From assembly GCA_964537875.1 (NCBI GenBank), contig CAZIDN010000011.1:12632-76631 (forward strand): DNA of 64,000 nt, read 5' to 3'. The stretch's first letter is position 1, and each line of letters opens with the position of its first letter. The notes under the pieces were generated by a model. It worked only from the letters and a program-made list of their open reading frames with translations, was not told where the DNA came from and did no database searches. Origin of the DNA: JAPKZH01 sp964537875 (GTDB lineage: Bacteria > Acidobacteriota > Aminicenantia > Aminicenantales > UBA4085). Made by a program: the position numbers and the translations under genes. This document shows, piece after piece, positions 9,901 through 17,920 of this stretch.

Positions 9901-10062
9901 GAGGACGTGGGTGCGCGGCGCGAACAGATCGGGATGATGGAGCATATCATCGTCGGCCTGATCCGGGAGATCATCGACCCGGCCCGGCCGTTCGAGCCGA
10001 CCGGTGATGCCGCCCGAACCTGCCCCGCCTGCCCTTACGGCTACATTTGCAATAGAAAATAA
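6994..10062 (+). CDS. addB: AddB-like PD-(D/E)XK nuclease subunit
   Basis: A 1022-residue partner of the preceding helicase. The N-terminal half is helicase-like but no Walker A is visible where one would be expected (it begins MIELVSPRDNFIQAVAARL), so it is probably a structural or Chi-reading domain. The C-terminal nuclease shows LSARLDRS...IYILDYKTG. Cys746 (in YLRCPLQFYY) plus Cys1010, Cys1013 and Cys1019 (CPACPYGYIC) match the four-cysteine Fe-S staple known in AddB nucleases. The pair would form an AddAB-type complex. Family knowledge supports repair and recombination roles; which strand each nuclease cuts is inference. Confidence 0.82.
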   Translation: MIELVSPRDNFIQAVAARLRLDGERGAKDSPEVAGTKAGAKDYSGQWVVFPEKRPAYYLRKALAERERTSFIPPVLDSMDGFVNRVYEERLGIGGRLIDPLDAVALLFEIHRQEGGFGSASSTPGSGVLGETWDRGGPAGGSQGGGKKKRGALGHDHFLSADSFFPLGMKIYHDLEELCLAGARTSDIRELDLSREFEEKISPEARGRLQSLAAFYEKFYAVVGERGYSTPGSRSRAVLDGLRPELFTDIEKIIFAGFYSLTKVERQIIRTMMNWENCSLLLMKGRGLESLLAELGPEGVALIERAQEEIEPEIEFYKSPDTHGQIFAFNKAMEEKLRDRALGEKQAVILPAAETLFPLYQQTLTALDDDDYNISMGYPLSRTPIYTFFDQLMELVQSRDEDGRLYGPHYLRFVLHPYTKNIYFPAGTGTEAGGGEEEKRADLTRILFHAIEGEMTQGRRRTKSFWKLDEIESDAAVGEAVEEMLKGVENPPEAASLMEHLRSIHANTIGLFGEIRNVGDFAAKMARVLDYVYENSTARLHHFFHPFAEAFTRQLDGLGKSLLEGMEFEDRGGYFNLFRKVVASGTVPFEGTPLRGLQVLGFWEARCIPFEDVSIMDVNEDVLPSFRREDTLLPFAARKRLGLPTYQENERRMEYYLDTLVRGARKVRLFFVENNDKERSRFVEKLVWERQKRERERTADKYVKTIQYRVALTRGETPPVEKSGGVAEFLRGIKFSATALDMYLRCPLQFYYSRVLGIEEKEEIGEQMEKKDIGSFVHNVLEEYFRKFAGRAVRERDLDIGELDRIIGRKFEESYGGDMAGSAYLLKLQVERHLEEFVANYQIPVIRDLAKQGKPLVILGLEQFVEAEISGGKFELSARLDRSEKRGDDIYILDYKTGASEKSVGINFKKLEPDNRESWSEAIGSVQIPFYNLVYSRALDLPRERVQSRFLMLGKSHLSPKIEYSPYDTEDVGARREQIGMMEHIIVGLIREIIDPARPFEPTGDAARTCPACPYGYICNRK

Positions 10063-10152
10063 ATGTCTGCCAACCCCAATACCGGTTTGCCAATGTTTTG
10101 AGATTATTGGCCTAAGCCGTCGGCCTTGATGAGAAAATAGAGATAAGACGGC

Positions 10153-10208
10153 TTGACAAATGCGGAAATTGGTTTATCATAATGTAAGATAGTAAGGAAG
10201 TAAGGAGT
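10153..10208 (+). promoter_or_regulatory. Promoter and RBS of second toxin-antitoxin pair
   Basis: TTGACA at 10153-10158 is followed 16 bases later by TATCAT at 10175-10180. The leader then repeats GTAAG-like units (GTAAGATAGTAAGGAAGTAAGG) that end in the AAGGAG ribosome binding site. The short direct repeats could be the AbrB-type antitoxin binding site; that part is inference. Confidence 0.5.
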
Positions 10209-10212
10209 TTCT

Positions 10213-10476
10213 ATGGAACATATTGAATTTGCTAAAATAACATCCAAAGGCCAAGTCACGATTCCTTCATTGGTCAGGGAAATTCTCCAACTGGAAGAAG
10301 GTTCGACGGTTATGTTCAAAATCACCGAAAAAGGAGTCCTCGTTGTCCCTTGTGAGATAACGGAAAAACCTGCTTATAAAGAATCTGAATGGGAAAAAAT
10401 TGAAAGATTTGTAGCGGAGAAGGGAAGGGTGTATAAAACGGCGCGTGCCGCTAAGAGGCACCTAAAGTCTTTATGA
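10213..10476 (+). CDS. AbrB/MazE-type antitoxin
   Basis: An 87-residue protein whose N-terminus (FAKITSKGQVTIPSLVREIL, then LEEGSTVMFKITEKGVLVVP) is a textbook swapped-hairpin AbrB/SpoVT domain. The charged C-terminus (WEKIERFVAEKGRVYKTARAAKRHLKSL) would bind the toxin. A strong AAGGAG box precedes the ATG. The stop overlaps the next start as ATGA, so the two are co-translated. It likely represses its own promoter. Confidence 0.8.
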   Translation: MEHIEFAKITSKGQVTIPSLVREILQLEEGSTVMFKITEKGVLVVPCEITEKPAYKESEWEKIERFVAEKGRVYKTARAAKRHLKSL

Positions 10477-10751
10477 AATATGAATTCAAGCCATCTTTCG
10501 ATAAATCATTAAAAAACCTGCCTACAGACACGAAGGAAGAAATTCGAGAACTATGCCTAATTTTCTTAGATGAAGTTTCATCTGGAAATAGACTCCCCAA
10601 AGGAACGGGTCTAAAAAACCTAAGAAAAGATTTCTGGGAGATTAGAAAAGGATTAAAACTGCGTGTCCTCTTCAGATGGCAAGGAGATCTTATCGAATTC
10701 GTCCTGGCCGGCAGCCGCGACGATATAAAAAAATCTATCAAAAATGGCTGA
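10473..10751 (+). CDS. RelE-superfamily toxin (YoeB/HigB-like)
   Basis: A 92-residue basic protein: KPSFDKSLKNLPTDTKEEIRELC, then LRKDFWEIRKGLKLRVLFRWQGDLIEFVLAGSRDDIKKSIKNG. The pattern of two N-terminal helices followed by a sheet containing WEIR..LKLRVLFRW matches the RelE superfamily, close to HigB/phage-type toxins. The paired antitoxin is AbrB-like rather than RHH or HTH, a mixed pairing that is known but less common. AT content is higher than in flanking genes, consistent with mobility. Confidence 0.75.
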   Translation: MKYEFKPSFDKSLKNLPTDTKEEIRELCLIFLDEVSSGNRLPKGTGLKNLRKDFWEIRKGLKLRVLFRWQGDLIEFVLAGSRDDIKKSIKNG

Positions 10752-10856
10752 GGGAGTTGAAAAATTTTCGGGAAATTGCCATCGTTAGATGGTAGAATGG
10801 TCCTATACGACATGGCGAAAATCAGAGGAAATTAGCAAACTCCAAGGAGGGGGCGC

Positions 10857-11885
10857 ATGAACCCGGTTATCGGCAAATATCTTTCAGGTCTTGAGATCGG
10901 CGATCTTCAGCAGCATAAGAACATGGCGGTCTTTCCGCTCTCGACACCCGTCAACGGCGGACCGGACTATTGGACGCTCAAGGAAGCTCTCGAAAAGACG
11001 CTTTTTGTCGTTACGGAAGTGAGCGAGAGCGGCTCAGTCCCCAATCTCAAAGTGACCAACAAAGCCGAGATCTCTGTGCTCCTTCTCGACGGCGAAGAGT
11101 TGTCCGGCGCCAAGCAGAACCGCGTCCTCAACACGACGATCCTGGTCAAGGAGAAATCTGAAGTTGTCATTCCGGTGAGCTGCACGGAGCAGGGGAGATG
11201 GTCTTATGCGGCCCGCGAGTTTCGCGATTCGGATACGGTGCTGTCGCCGAAGCTGAGGAGCGTGAAGAGCCGGGATGTGGCGACATCGCTCGAATCGTCT
11301 CGCGAGTTCCGGTCGGACCAGGGAACGGTCTGGACCGGGATCCATCGGATGGCGGCGGACACGAGGGTGGATTCCCGGACCGGCGCCATGAAGGATGTCT
11401 ATGAAGCCAAAAAGGCCGAGCTCGATGCCTACTTGAACGCTTTCGTCTGTCTGCCTCAGCAGAGAGGCCTGATCGTGTTTATCGGAGGCGAGGTCGTCGG
11501 TTTTGACTTTATCTCGCGACCGCCGGCCTTCAGCGGGCTATTCCCGAAATTGGTCAAAAGCTATGCCATGGAAGCGCTTCTTGAGGAGCAGAAAAAAGAT
11601 GCGGCGAAAGGCGGCGGCGGGGGCGAATCGGCTTCCGGAGCCGAGGCGCCCGCACCGGCCAAAGAAAAAGTCCGGGCCTTCATCGACGAAGCCACGGCCT
11701 GCGAAGAGAAACGATACGAATCCGTGGGCAAGGGATATGATTACCGGTTCACCGGAAAAGAAATGGTCGGGTCCGCGCTCGCCGTCGATGATAAAGTGAT
11801 CCATATGGCGTTTTTCCGCATCACGGAGGCTGAGAAAGCCGACGGGATGGCCTCGACAAGCCGCCGCCGGGGGTTTAGAGTATAG
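10857..11885 (+). CDS. ARPP-1-like domain protein
   Basis: A 342-residue cytoplasmic protein with a strong ribosome binding site (AAGGAGG). The N-terminal half (LEIGDLQQHKNMAVFPL, then NKAEISVLLLDGEELSGAKQNRVLNTTILV and VIPVSCTEQGRWSY) matches what I remember of the ARPP-1 (formerly DUF6569) family, associated in some genomes with ADP-ribosylation or rhodanese-phosphatase genes. No such partners are nearby here. A Gly/Ala-rich linker near residues 245-265 separates a C-terminal region. Biochemical role is unknown; family call is from memory. Confidence 0.6.
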   Translation: MNPVIGKYLSGLEIGDLQQHKNMAVFPLSTPVNGGPDYWTLKEALEKTLFVVTEVSESGSVPNLKVTNKAEISVLLLDGEELSGAKQNRVLNTTILVKEKSEVVIPVSCTEQGRWSYAAREFRDSDTVLSPKLRSVKSRDVATSLESSREFRSDQGTVWTGIHRMAADTRVDSRTGAMKDVYEAKKAELDAYLNAFVCLPQQRGLIVFIGGEVVGFDFISRPPAFSGLFPKLVKSYAMEALLEEQKKDAAKGGGGGESASGAEAPAPAKEKVRAFIDEATACEEKRYESVGKGYDYRFTGKEMVGSALAVDDKVIHMAFFRITEAEKADGMASTSRRRGFRV

Positions 11886-11940
11886 TCCGAGAGCCTGCCC
11901 TGGATTTCCCCGCTTATTTTATTGAGATCAGTTAGATTGA

Positions 11941-12072
11941 TGGGCAAAAGGAAGCTTCAAAGGACTATCCTGCGATCGCTATGGTAACGAGCGGATCATT
12001 TATGCAATCGAAATAGCCGAAAACCGGATCAAAGTTTTGCTTGTAAAACACAGGAAAGAACCGTATAGATAA
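11941..12072 (+). pseudogene. Remnant of a RelE-type toxin
   Basis: A 43-codon frame with no start, closed upstream by a TGA. It reads GSFKGLSCDRYGNERIIYA, then IEIAENRIKVLLVKHRKEPYR, then stop. This lines up with the C-terminal half of the toxin at 2110-2373 (MFKGLFSYRIGVYRIIYT, then IRILHVKHRKEAYRR). No antitoxin or toxin N-terminus precedes it, so it is a decayed copy. Confidence 0.7.
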
Positions 12073-12076
12073 TGAA

Positions 12077-13399
12077 TTATTTTGCCGGGCCATAGACGGC
12101 GAGCTTGCGGATGATCGGAGCGCCCGCAGAGTTCAGCGTCCGGAACCAGATTTTCGATGTTTTAACGGGATTGAAGCGGCCGATCTTTTTATGTCCGACG
12201 GCCGTGCCTTTGCCGATTTCCCGCCGGACGCCGTCCACGAGGGCTTCGATCGTGTAGGCGCGGACGCGCTCTCCTTGGTGGATATCTTCCATCGTCATGA
12301 TGTGGTCGACGGTCTGAGCTTTCCCCAGATCGAGCTCAATCGTCTCTCCCCGGCCGGATGTCTCGGCGATGCTTTTTCCGAAACGCTTCTGCAGTTCGGC
12401 GCCGAATTCGGCCGCCCTTTTCGCGTCGGCTTCCGGGATGAGCCCGGTCGGGTCGGGCGTGTGATTGAGGAGGAGGACGGCGCCACGGCCGACTGATTTG
12501 TAGTACATGTCCATAAGCTGGTCCACGCTTTTCAGCGTATTCGCGTTCTTGGTGTTCCAGAACCAGGTGTTGCGGAAGCGGGCGTCGCATTCGAGAGGCA
12601 TCCAGGCATCGCCGTCGGGCCGGCTTTCGGCGGCCGTGGCCACGCCTGGTTTTGCCGCTGCGAGCGGCAGGGAATTCCAGGCGGGATAAGGCGCGACGCC
12701 GTCCTCGTTTCCTACCCAGCGGATCGTGGCCTGCGGTCCCTGGAAGATCATGGCCTTCGGGACATATTTTTTCAAAAGATCGCCGACATCGATGATGCAG
12801 CTCCCGTCGAACCAGACCTCGATCAGTTCGCCGTAGCGGCTGAGGAGCTCTGTGAGCTGCCGCCGGTAGATGGCGTTATAGCGGGTTTGTTCCGCCGGGG
12901 TTTTGCATCGGCCGCCGACGTCCGCGCCGTGCTTGCGGTCGGAGGGACTGATATAAACGCCCAACTTCATGCCGCGGCGGCGGCAGGATTCGGCGAGCAT
13001 GGCCATGACGTCGGCCTTGCCGTCGCGCCAGGGAATGCTTTTGACGCTGTAATCGGTGGTTTCCGTCTGCCACCAGCAGAAGCCGCCGACGTGCTTGGCC
13101 ACGAAAATGATGTACTTGGCGCCCATGGATTCGGCGACGCGCACCCATTGGTCGGTATCGAGTTGGGCGGGGTTGATTTTTGCGAGCGGTGTCGAGAGAT
13201 CGTCGTATTCCTGGTCCTGCCAAGTGTTGGGGGCGAAATGGATGAACATGCCGAGCTCGAGGTCATGCCAGGCGGCCTGCTCAAGAGTGGGAAGGGCGAG
13301 GCGAGAAGGCTGGGGTGTTTGGGAATCGGAGTTGGACGTTTGCCCTGCCTGGGCAGCCGCGATTAGACAAAATAAAAACAGAATTGCGATTTTTTTCAT
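12077..13399 (-). CDS. Secreted alpha-L-fucosidase, GH29
   Basis: A 440-residue protein with a signal peptide (MKKIAILFLFCLIAAAQAG). The barrel has GH29 landmarks: WHDLELGMFIHFAPNTW, YIIFVAKHVGGFCWWQTETTDYS, GMKLGVYISPSDRKHG, and the nucleophile region LIEVWFDGS in which the Asp is the expected catalytic residue. The C-terminus (TVDHIMTMEDIHQGERVRAY and IWFRTLNSAGAPIIRKLAVYG) resembles a beta-sandwich accessory domain common in this family. It would remove terminal fucose from glycans in the periplasm. It is convergent with the toxin remnant and divergent from the GGT gene. Confidence 0.88.
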   Translation of the reverse strand: MKKIAILFLFCLIAAAQAGQTSNSDSQTPQPSRLALPTLEQAAWHDLELGMFIHFAPNTWQDQEYDDLSTPLAKINPAQLDTDQWVRVAESMGAKYIIFVAKHVGGFCWWQTETTDYSVKSIPWRDGKADVMAMLAESCRRRGMKLGVYISPSDRKHGADVGGRCKTPAEQTRYNAIYRRQLTELLSRYGELIEVWFDGSCIIDVGDLLKKYVPKAMIFQGPQATIRWVGNEDGVAPYPAWNSLPLAAAKPGVATAAESRPDGDAWMPLECDARFRNTWFWNTKNANTLKSVDQLMDMYYKSVGRGAVLLLNHTPDPTGLIPEADAKRAAEFGAELQKRFGKSIAETSGRGETIELDLGKAQTVDHIMTMEDIHQGERVRAYTIEALVDGVRREIGKGTAVGHKKIGRFNPVKTSKIWFRTLNSAGAPIIRKLAVYGPAK

Positions 13400-13473
13400 G
13401 CCCCCATTTTAGCACAGTCTTGATGAAATTCCGCCCACGGGCTAGTATAGAGGATATCAGAAAGGAGTCCGGT

Positions 13474-15171
13474 ATGAACGCATTCTCCAGAAAGCCTTAC
13501 CTGGCGATGGCCTATGGGACGCTCGTTGTCGGTTCGGCGATTTTCTTGCCCGCAGCGCTGAGGAAAAGCGATAGCCCGGCCGTGCTAAAGCCCGCCGCCG
13601 GAACGAGCGGCATGGTCAGCTCGGGCCATCCCATCGCCACCGAGGCGGGCCTGGAGATCCTGAAAAAAGGGGGAAACGCTTTTGACGCGGCGGTGGCCGT
13701 GGCGGCCGTGCTGAACGTCGTCGAACCGATGATGTCGGGGATGGGCGGCTATGGGACCATCCTGATCTATGACGCCAAGAAGGACGAGGTCCGCTTTCTC
13801 AACAGCAGCGGAAGGATCCCAGCCGGGGTCGACTCCGATGCGTTTCGCGCCCCAACCCCCGGCTATCGCGAAAACAGGACGGGCGCAAAGGCCGTTTCCA
13901 CGCCGGGGAATGTCCATGCCTGGGAAGCCATGTCGAAGAGCTACGGCAGGTTGAAATGGCGCGACCTTTTTGGGCCGGCCATCAAGGCGGCCTCCGAGGG
14001 ATTTATCCTCGATGACAGAACCTCCAGGATGATCCGGTCCGCCTACCAAGATTTCCCGCCCCAGGCCAAGCTCATTTATGGCAGCAACGGGCAGGCTTTT
14101 GCGGCCGGCGATCGGCTTTTCCAGAAAGACCTGGCCAACTCGCTGCGCCTGATCTCCGAGGAAGGGGTAGGCATCTTCTACGGCGGCGAGCTGGGGAAAG
14201 CGATCGACGATGAGATGCGGAAGGCAGGCGGATTTCTGGCCATGGCCGACCTCGTCAATGACAGGGCCGAATGGTGGGCGCCCATTCATATCCGTTACCG
14301 AGATTGCGAAGTGTATACCGCTTCGCCTCCTGCCACGGCGTTTCCCTCGCTGATCCGGCTGGGCATGATGAGCGTGTTCGATGTGAAGGCCATGGGGCAC
14401 AACAGCCTCGAGATGCTCCACCGCTTTTGTGAAGTCACTAAGCATGCCTTTTGGTGCCGGCTTAGCTATGCCGGCGACCCAGGAGTGAATCCGCCGCCGC
14501 TCGACAAACTGGTGTCGGCGGAATACTGGAAAGAGGCGGTGGGCCGGATCGATATGAAGAAGGCCAAGCCTTTTGACTACCCCAAGGGCGACGAAAAAGA
14601 ATTATCGCACACGACGCATTTCGTTGTCGCGGACGCGCAGGGAAATATCGTCAGCGCCACGCAAACCCTGGGCAATGCCTTCGGCAGCCGGATCATGCCG
14701 CCGGGGACGGGGATCTGGTTGAACAATTCCCTGGCCTACTGCACGTTCGAGCCCAAGGGCAACCCGATGGACGCTCATGCGGGGCGGCACAAGCTTTCCG
14801 GCGACTGCCCGACGATCATTTTCCGGGAGGGAAAGCCGTGGGCTGCCCTGGGGACGCCGGGAGGACACACGATCGGCCAGACCGTTCCGCAGATGGTGAT
14901 GTGCCTCATTGATTTCGGGATGAACATTCAGGAGGCGCTGGCTGCCCCCAGGGTCAGTTTTATCGAGCCGGATAAGATCGCGGTGGAAGAGAAAGTCGGA
15001 AGGGAAGTGATCGAAGGGCTTGAGGCGCGTGGTCATATCGTCAATGTGATCAGGAGCGGAGGTTTGACAAACGCCCACGGCCTGACCATCGAGTACGGAA
15101 AAGAAGGGAGGCCGGTGCGATTCTGGGGCGGATCGGATCCCCGGGGACAAGGGTTGGCCAAGGGCTATTAA
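13474..15171 (+). CDS. ggt: Gamma-glutamyltransferase
   Basis: The start at 13474 is chosen because AAAGGAG sits seven bases upstream; a longer in-frame extension back to 13315 would overlap the fucosidase gene. A signal/anchor segment (YLAMAYGTLVVGSAIFLPAAL) precedes the enzyme. Hallmarks: GMVSSGHPIATEAGLEILKKGGNAFDAAVA, VVEPMMSGMGGYG, and the autocleavage site HTTHFVV, where the first Thr (about residue 380) is the expected nucleophile. Length 565 fits the family. It splits gamma-glutamyl bonds such as in glutathione in the periplasm and supports amino-acid recovery. Confidence 0.9.
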   Translation: MNAFSRKPYLAMAYGTLVVGSAIFLPAALRKSDSPAVLKPAAGTSGMVSSGHPIATEAGLEILKKGGNAFDAAVAVAAVLNVVEPMMSGMGGYGTILIYDAKKDEVRFLNSSGRIPAGVDSDAFRAPTPGYRENRTGAKAVSTPGNVHAWEAMSKSYGRLKWRDLFGPAIKAASEGFILDDRTSRMIRSAYQDFPPQAKLIYGSNGQAFAAGDRLFQKDLANSLRLISEEGVGIFYGGELGKAIDDEMRKAGGFLAMADLVNDRAEWWAPIHIRYRDCEVYTASPPATAFPSLIRLGMMSVFDVKAMGHNSLEMLHRFCEVTKHAFWCRLSYAGDPGVNPPPLDKLVSAEYWKEAVGRIDMKKAKPFDYPKGDEKELSHTTHFVVADAQGNIVSATQTLGNAFGSRIMPPGTGIWLNNSLAYCTFEPKGNPMDAHAGRHKLSGDCPTIIFREGKPWAALGTPGGHTIGQTVPQMVMCLIDFGMNIQEALAAPRVSFIEPDKIAVEEKVGREVIEGLEARGHIVNVIRSGGLTNAHGLTIEYGKEGRPVRFWGGSDPRGQGLAKGY

Positions 15172-15186
15172 TATTTGCAGAGGACT

Positions 15187-15417
15187 TCAGCGCGGGCCGA
15201 GCATGAACAGGAACGAGGTGATGATCATCGTCCCGGTCATGTCGAACCAGAACGTCATCTGCGAGAGGCCCAGAGCCCACCAGGGCATTTTGCGGCCGGC
15301 CAGGAAATAGTCCTCGAGGCTGGCGGCGGCCTTCTTGCGGAAATAAGAGCCGATGCCGATCAAGATGAGGAAATAGACGGCGATGATGACGTAGTCCCAG
15401 ACACCGAGGTAGCGCAT
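15187..15417 (-). pseudogene. Truncated SSS-family symporter
   Basis: A 76-codon frame reads YVIIAVYFLILIGIGSYF, then LEDYFLAGRKMPWWALG, then MTGTMIITSFLFMLGPR and a stop. This is the N-terminal first two membrane segments of a sodium:solute symporter, families of which run 500-700 residues. Nothing homologous continues after the stop; the ggt gene ends 15 bases away. No clear ribosome binding site is seen. It is best read as a deletion remnant. Confidence 0.65.
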
Positions 15418-15569
15418 GCGGGTTTAGACGAATCTATATCGCGGCGAGCGGGAGGATGTCAAGGAGCGTCTGTCGAACCGAGGCCAGGTTGTCTATTTCA
15501 GCAGATCTGCGGGATTTTCGATTATGGCATAAAAATATTTTTGGAACAGGGGTTCGGGATCATAGCCCG

Positions 15570-16520
15570 TCATTTCTTCATCCGGAAGAAGATTTTTTTG
15601 CTCTTGAAGATGGTGACGCGGCCGCCGATGGGGACCGCCATCAGGTTGCGAAAGACATTGTGGCCGAAGTTGGAGACGGTGAGGATGGGCAACGGGCGTC
15701 CCTGCTTGCGACGCCTCATGATGATATCTTTCAAGTAGGTGACGATGAATTTCAGGGCGTCCCTCTGGTTTTTCCGGTAATTCGAGTTTTTATTGTACGC
15801 GTAAAGCGAGCCGATCACGATTCCGCGAATTCGATCGAGCACCCGGTGCCTGCGGAGTGCGGCCAGCAGCCGATGCAGATCCTCGACATCGATCTGGACG
15901 TCTTCGATGAAAAGGATGTGCCTCTTCCAGCTGAATTTGGGGGGGGTTTGGCGATTGAGAAAATTCACGAAGGTGGACAGGTTGCCTCCGATAGGAATCC
16001 CGGAAAACCTGCGCTTTGGAGGCGGGGTGAGCCAGCCCTTTCCCTGGTATTGGATCTCTTCGCCCTGGATCAGGGGCAAGATTTTTTTGGAGTTGCTCTT
16101 GCCGAGCTTGAGGGAGGGAAAGTAGACGACGGGAACGCGAGAAAAGTAGTAGATCTCGCTGAGCATGAAGGTGAAATCGGAAAAGCCAATGAAGATGGGG
16201 CGGCGCTCGCGGATGACCCGGTAGTCTTTCTTGTCGATTTTAAAAGCCAGGTCCTCGGCGCCCGTTCCGCCGGCCACGGAGATGATCAGGTCGTATTCGC
16301 GGATGACTTTCTTGAAATGTTCGGAGCGCGCTTCCGCGGACGCCGTCACGTGGTCGATTTGCTCGTCACTCGAAAAAAGATAGGGGCTGAAATAGACTTC
16401 TTCCAGGCCCAAGGCCTTTTTTAGAAGCAGGGACGTTTTATTGAGGGTGCTCTTGGCGGTCCTCGGAAGGCAAGTGGATGGCGCAATAAAGCTAACCTTT
16501 TCGATAGTCTTTTCAGCCAT
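15570..16520 (-). CDS. LD-carboxypeptidase, peptidase family S66
   Basis: A 316-residue cytoplasmic protein without signal peptide. S66 features are visible: IISVAGGTGAEDL, the nucleophile motif IGFSDFTFML (Ser114), GGNLSTFVNFL, LFIEDV, and the final SNFGHN His of the Ser-Glu-His triad. Members cleave the L-Lys/D-Ala bond of muropeptides during cell-wall recycling, while the MccF branch inactivates microcin C. The sequence is divergent, so recycling versus immunity cannot be decided. It stands as a single gene. Confidence 0.8.
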   Translation of the reverse strand: MAEKTIEKVSFIAPSTCLPRTAKSTLNKTSLLLKKALGLEEVYFSPYLFSSDEQIDHVTASAEARSEHFKKVIREYDLIISVAGGTGAEDLAFKIDKKDYRVIRERRPIFIGFSDFTFMLSEIYYFSRVPVVYFPSLKLGKSNSKKILPLIQGEEIQYQGKGWLTPPPKRRFSGIPIGGNLSTFVNFLNRQTPPKFSWKRHILFIEDVQIDVEDLHRLLAALRRHRVLDRIRGIVIGSLYAYNKNSNYRKNQRDALKFIVTYLKDIIMRRRKQGRPLPILTVSNFGHNVFRNLMAVPIGGRVTIFKSKKIFFRMKK

Positions 16521-16787
16521 GGCCGTCAGAAAGTGAATAGCCTAGCAAAAAAACGTGGTCGTAGCAATGCCCATTTTTGTCACTCAGCCCGGTTTATAGC
16601 CGTTAAATGATAGAATATAAATAGATTAACGACAAAATCCAATTATTTGGATTTTAAGCCCCCATCGATTTCCTCCTTGCTAGAAGAGGAAAATAGGCAA
16701 TGGAAAACTCAGGGACGTTTAAGGGGCAAATCCGGGATCAGTCTGGATTTGTTCCCAAACCGTCCTGAAAGGTCTTCGAAATGCCGC

Positions 16788-17813
16788 TTAGAAAGAGCAG
16801 GATTTGATCTTATTTTTTTCATAGTACTTCTGATGATATTCTTCGGCCTTGTAGAACTCGCCGGCCGGGACGATTTCCGTCACGATGCTCTTCTTGAAGG
16901 CGCCCGATTTTTCGTATTCGGCCTTGACCTTCTCGGCGGTTCGTTTCTGCCCTTCGTCGTTATAGAAAATCACCGATCGATACTGGGTCCCCACGTCCGG
17001 ACCCTGGCGATTGAGCTGAGTCGGGTCGTGGAAGTCGAAGAATTTTCGGACCAGGTCTTCGTAGCTCACCTGGGCTGGGTCATAGGTGACCTCGACGGAC
17101 TCGGCGTGGCCGGTCTTGTCTGTGCAGACATCGCGATACGTGGGATTCTTCGTGACACCGCCTGAATAGCCGGCGGCCGTAGCCAGGACGCCTTTGACCC
17201 GGCTGAATTTATATTCCACGCCCCAGAAGCAGCCGGCCGCGAATATGGCCGTCTCTGTCTTTTGTTTGGCCGCGGATTTTGCAGCTGTCTCGGGCTTGAA
17301 ATCGAGGGCGGCGGAATTGATACAATAGTGCTTGCGGCTCGGCCCCGGGCCGTCGTCGAAGACGTGTCCGAGGTGGGCGCCGCAGGCGGCGCAGCAGACT
17401 TCCGTCCGTCTCATCATGAGCGAAAAGTCATCGCGGTAGTCGAGGTTGGCCTCGTTGATCGGGGACATGAAGCTCGGCCAGCCGGTGCCGTGCTCGTATT
17501 TCGTCTCCGAAGTGAACAGGGGAGTGCCGCAGGCGGCGCAGAAATAGGTCCCTTTCTCCCAGAAATCGTTGTATTTTCCGCTGAAAGGCCGTTCGGTGCC
17601 GCACTGGACCATCACCCGGTACTGTTCGGGAGTGAGCGTCTTTTTCCATTCCTCGTCGGATTTGGCGACTTTCTTTGCCATGTCTTTCTCTCCTTTCGCC
17701 GCCTGGGAAAAAGATGAGGGAGCGGCGTTGAAAAGGGCGTTCAGGCTGCGCCATCCGGCCCATCCCAGGAGGATGCTCAAAGCCAGAATGGCTATCTTGA
17801 TCGAGGGTTTCAT
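16788..17813 (-). CDS. msrBA: Exported methionine sulfoxide reductase MsrB-MsrA fusion
   Basis: A 341-residue fusion with an N-terminal membrane anchor/signal (IKIAILALSILLGWAGW). The MsrB domain comes first: zinc Cys92, Cys95, Cys141 and Cys144, and catalytic Cys164 in HYCINSAALDF. The MsrA domain follows with catalytic Cys195 in AAGCFWGVE and downstream EVTYDPAQVSYEDLV. Together they reduce R- and S-methionine sulfoxides, probably in the periplasm, repairing oxidised exported proteins. Domain order B-then-A is the less common arrangement. AAAGGAG precedes the ATG at 17813. Confidence 0.92.
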   Translation of the reverse strand: MKPSIKIAILALSILLGWAGWRSLNALFNAAPSSFSQAAKGEKDMAKKVAKSDEEWKKTLTPEQYRVMVQCGTERPFSGKYNDFWEKGTYFCAACGTPLFTSETKYEHGTGWPSFMSPINEANLDYRDDFSLMMRRTEVCCAACGAHLGHVFDDGPGPSRKHYCINSAALDFKPETAAKSAAKQKTETAIFAAGCFWGVEYKFSRVKGVLATAAGYSGGVTKNPTYRDVCTDKTGHAESVEVTYDPAQVSYEDLVRKFFDFHDPTQLNRQGPDVGTQYRSVIFYNDEGQKRTAEKVKAEYEKSGAFKKSIVTEIVPAGEFYKAEEYHQKYYEKNKIKSCSF

Positions 17814-17920
17814 CGGTCCTCTCCTTTAATCTATAAATCCTATATATTTAGTATAGTATAAATTTTAAAAAAATCAAGCTATAATATAAAACAAGGATGA
17901 AAACTTCCCGGAGTGAAAAA

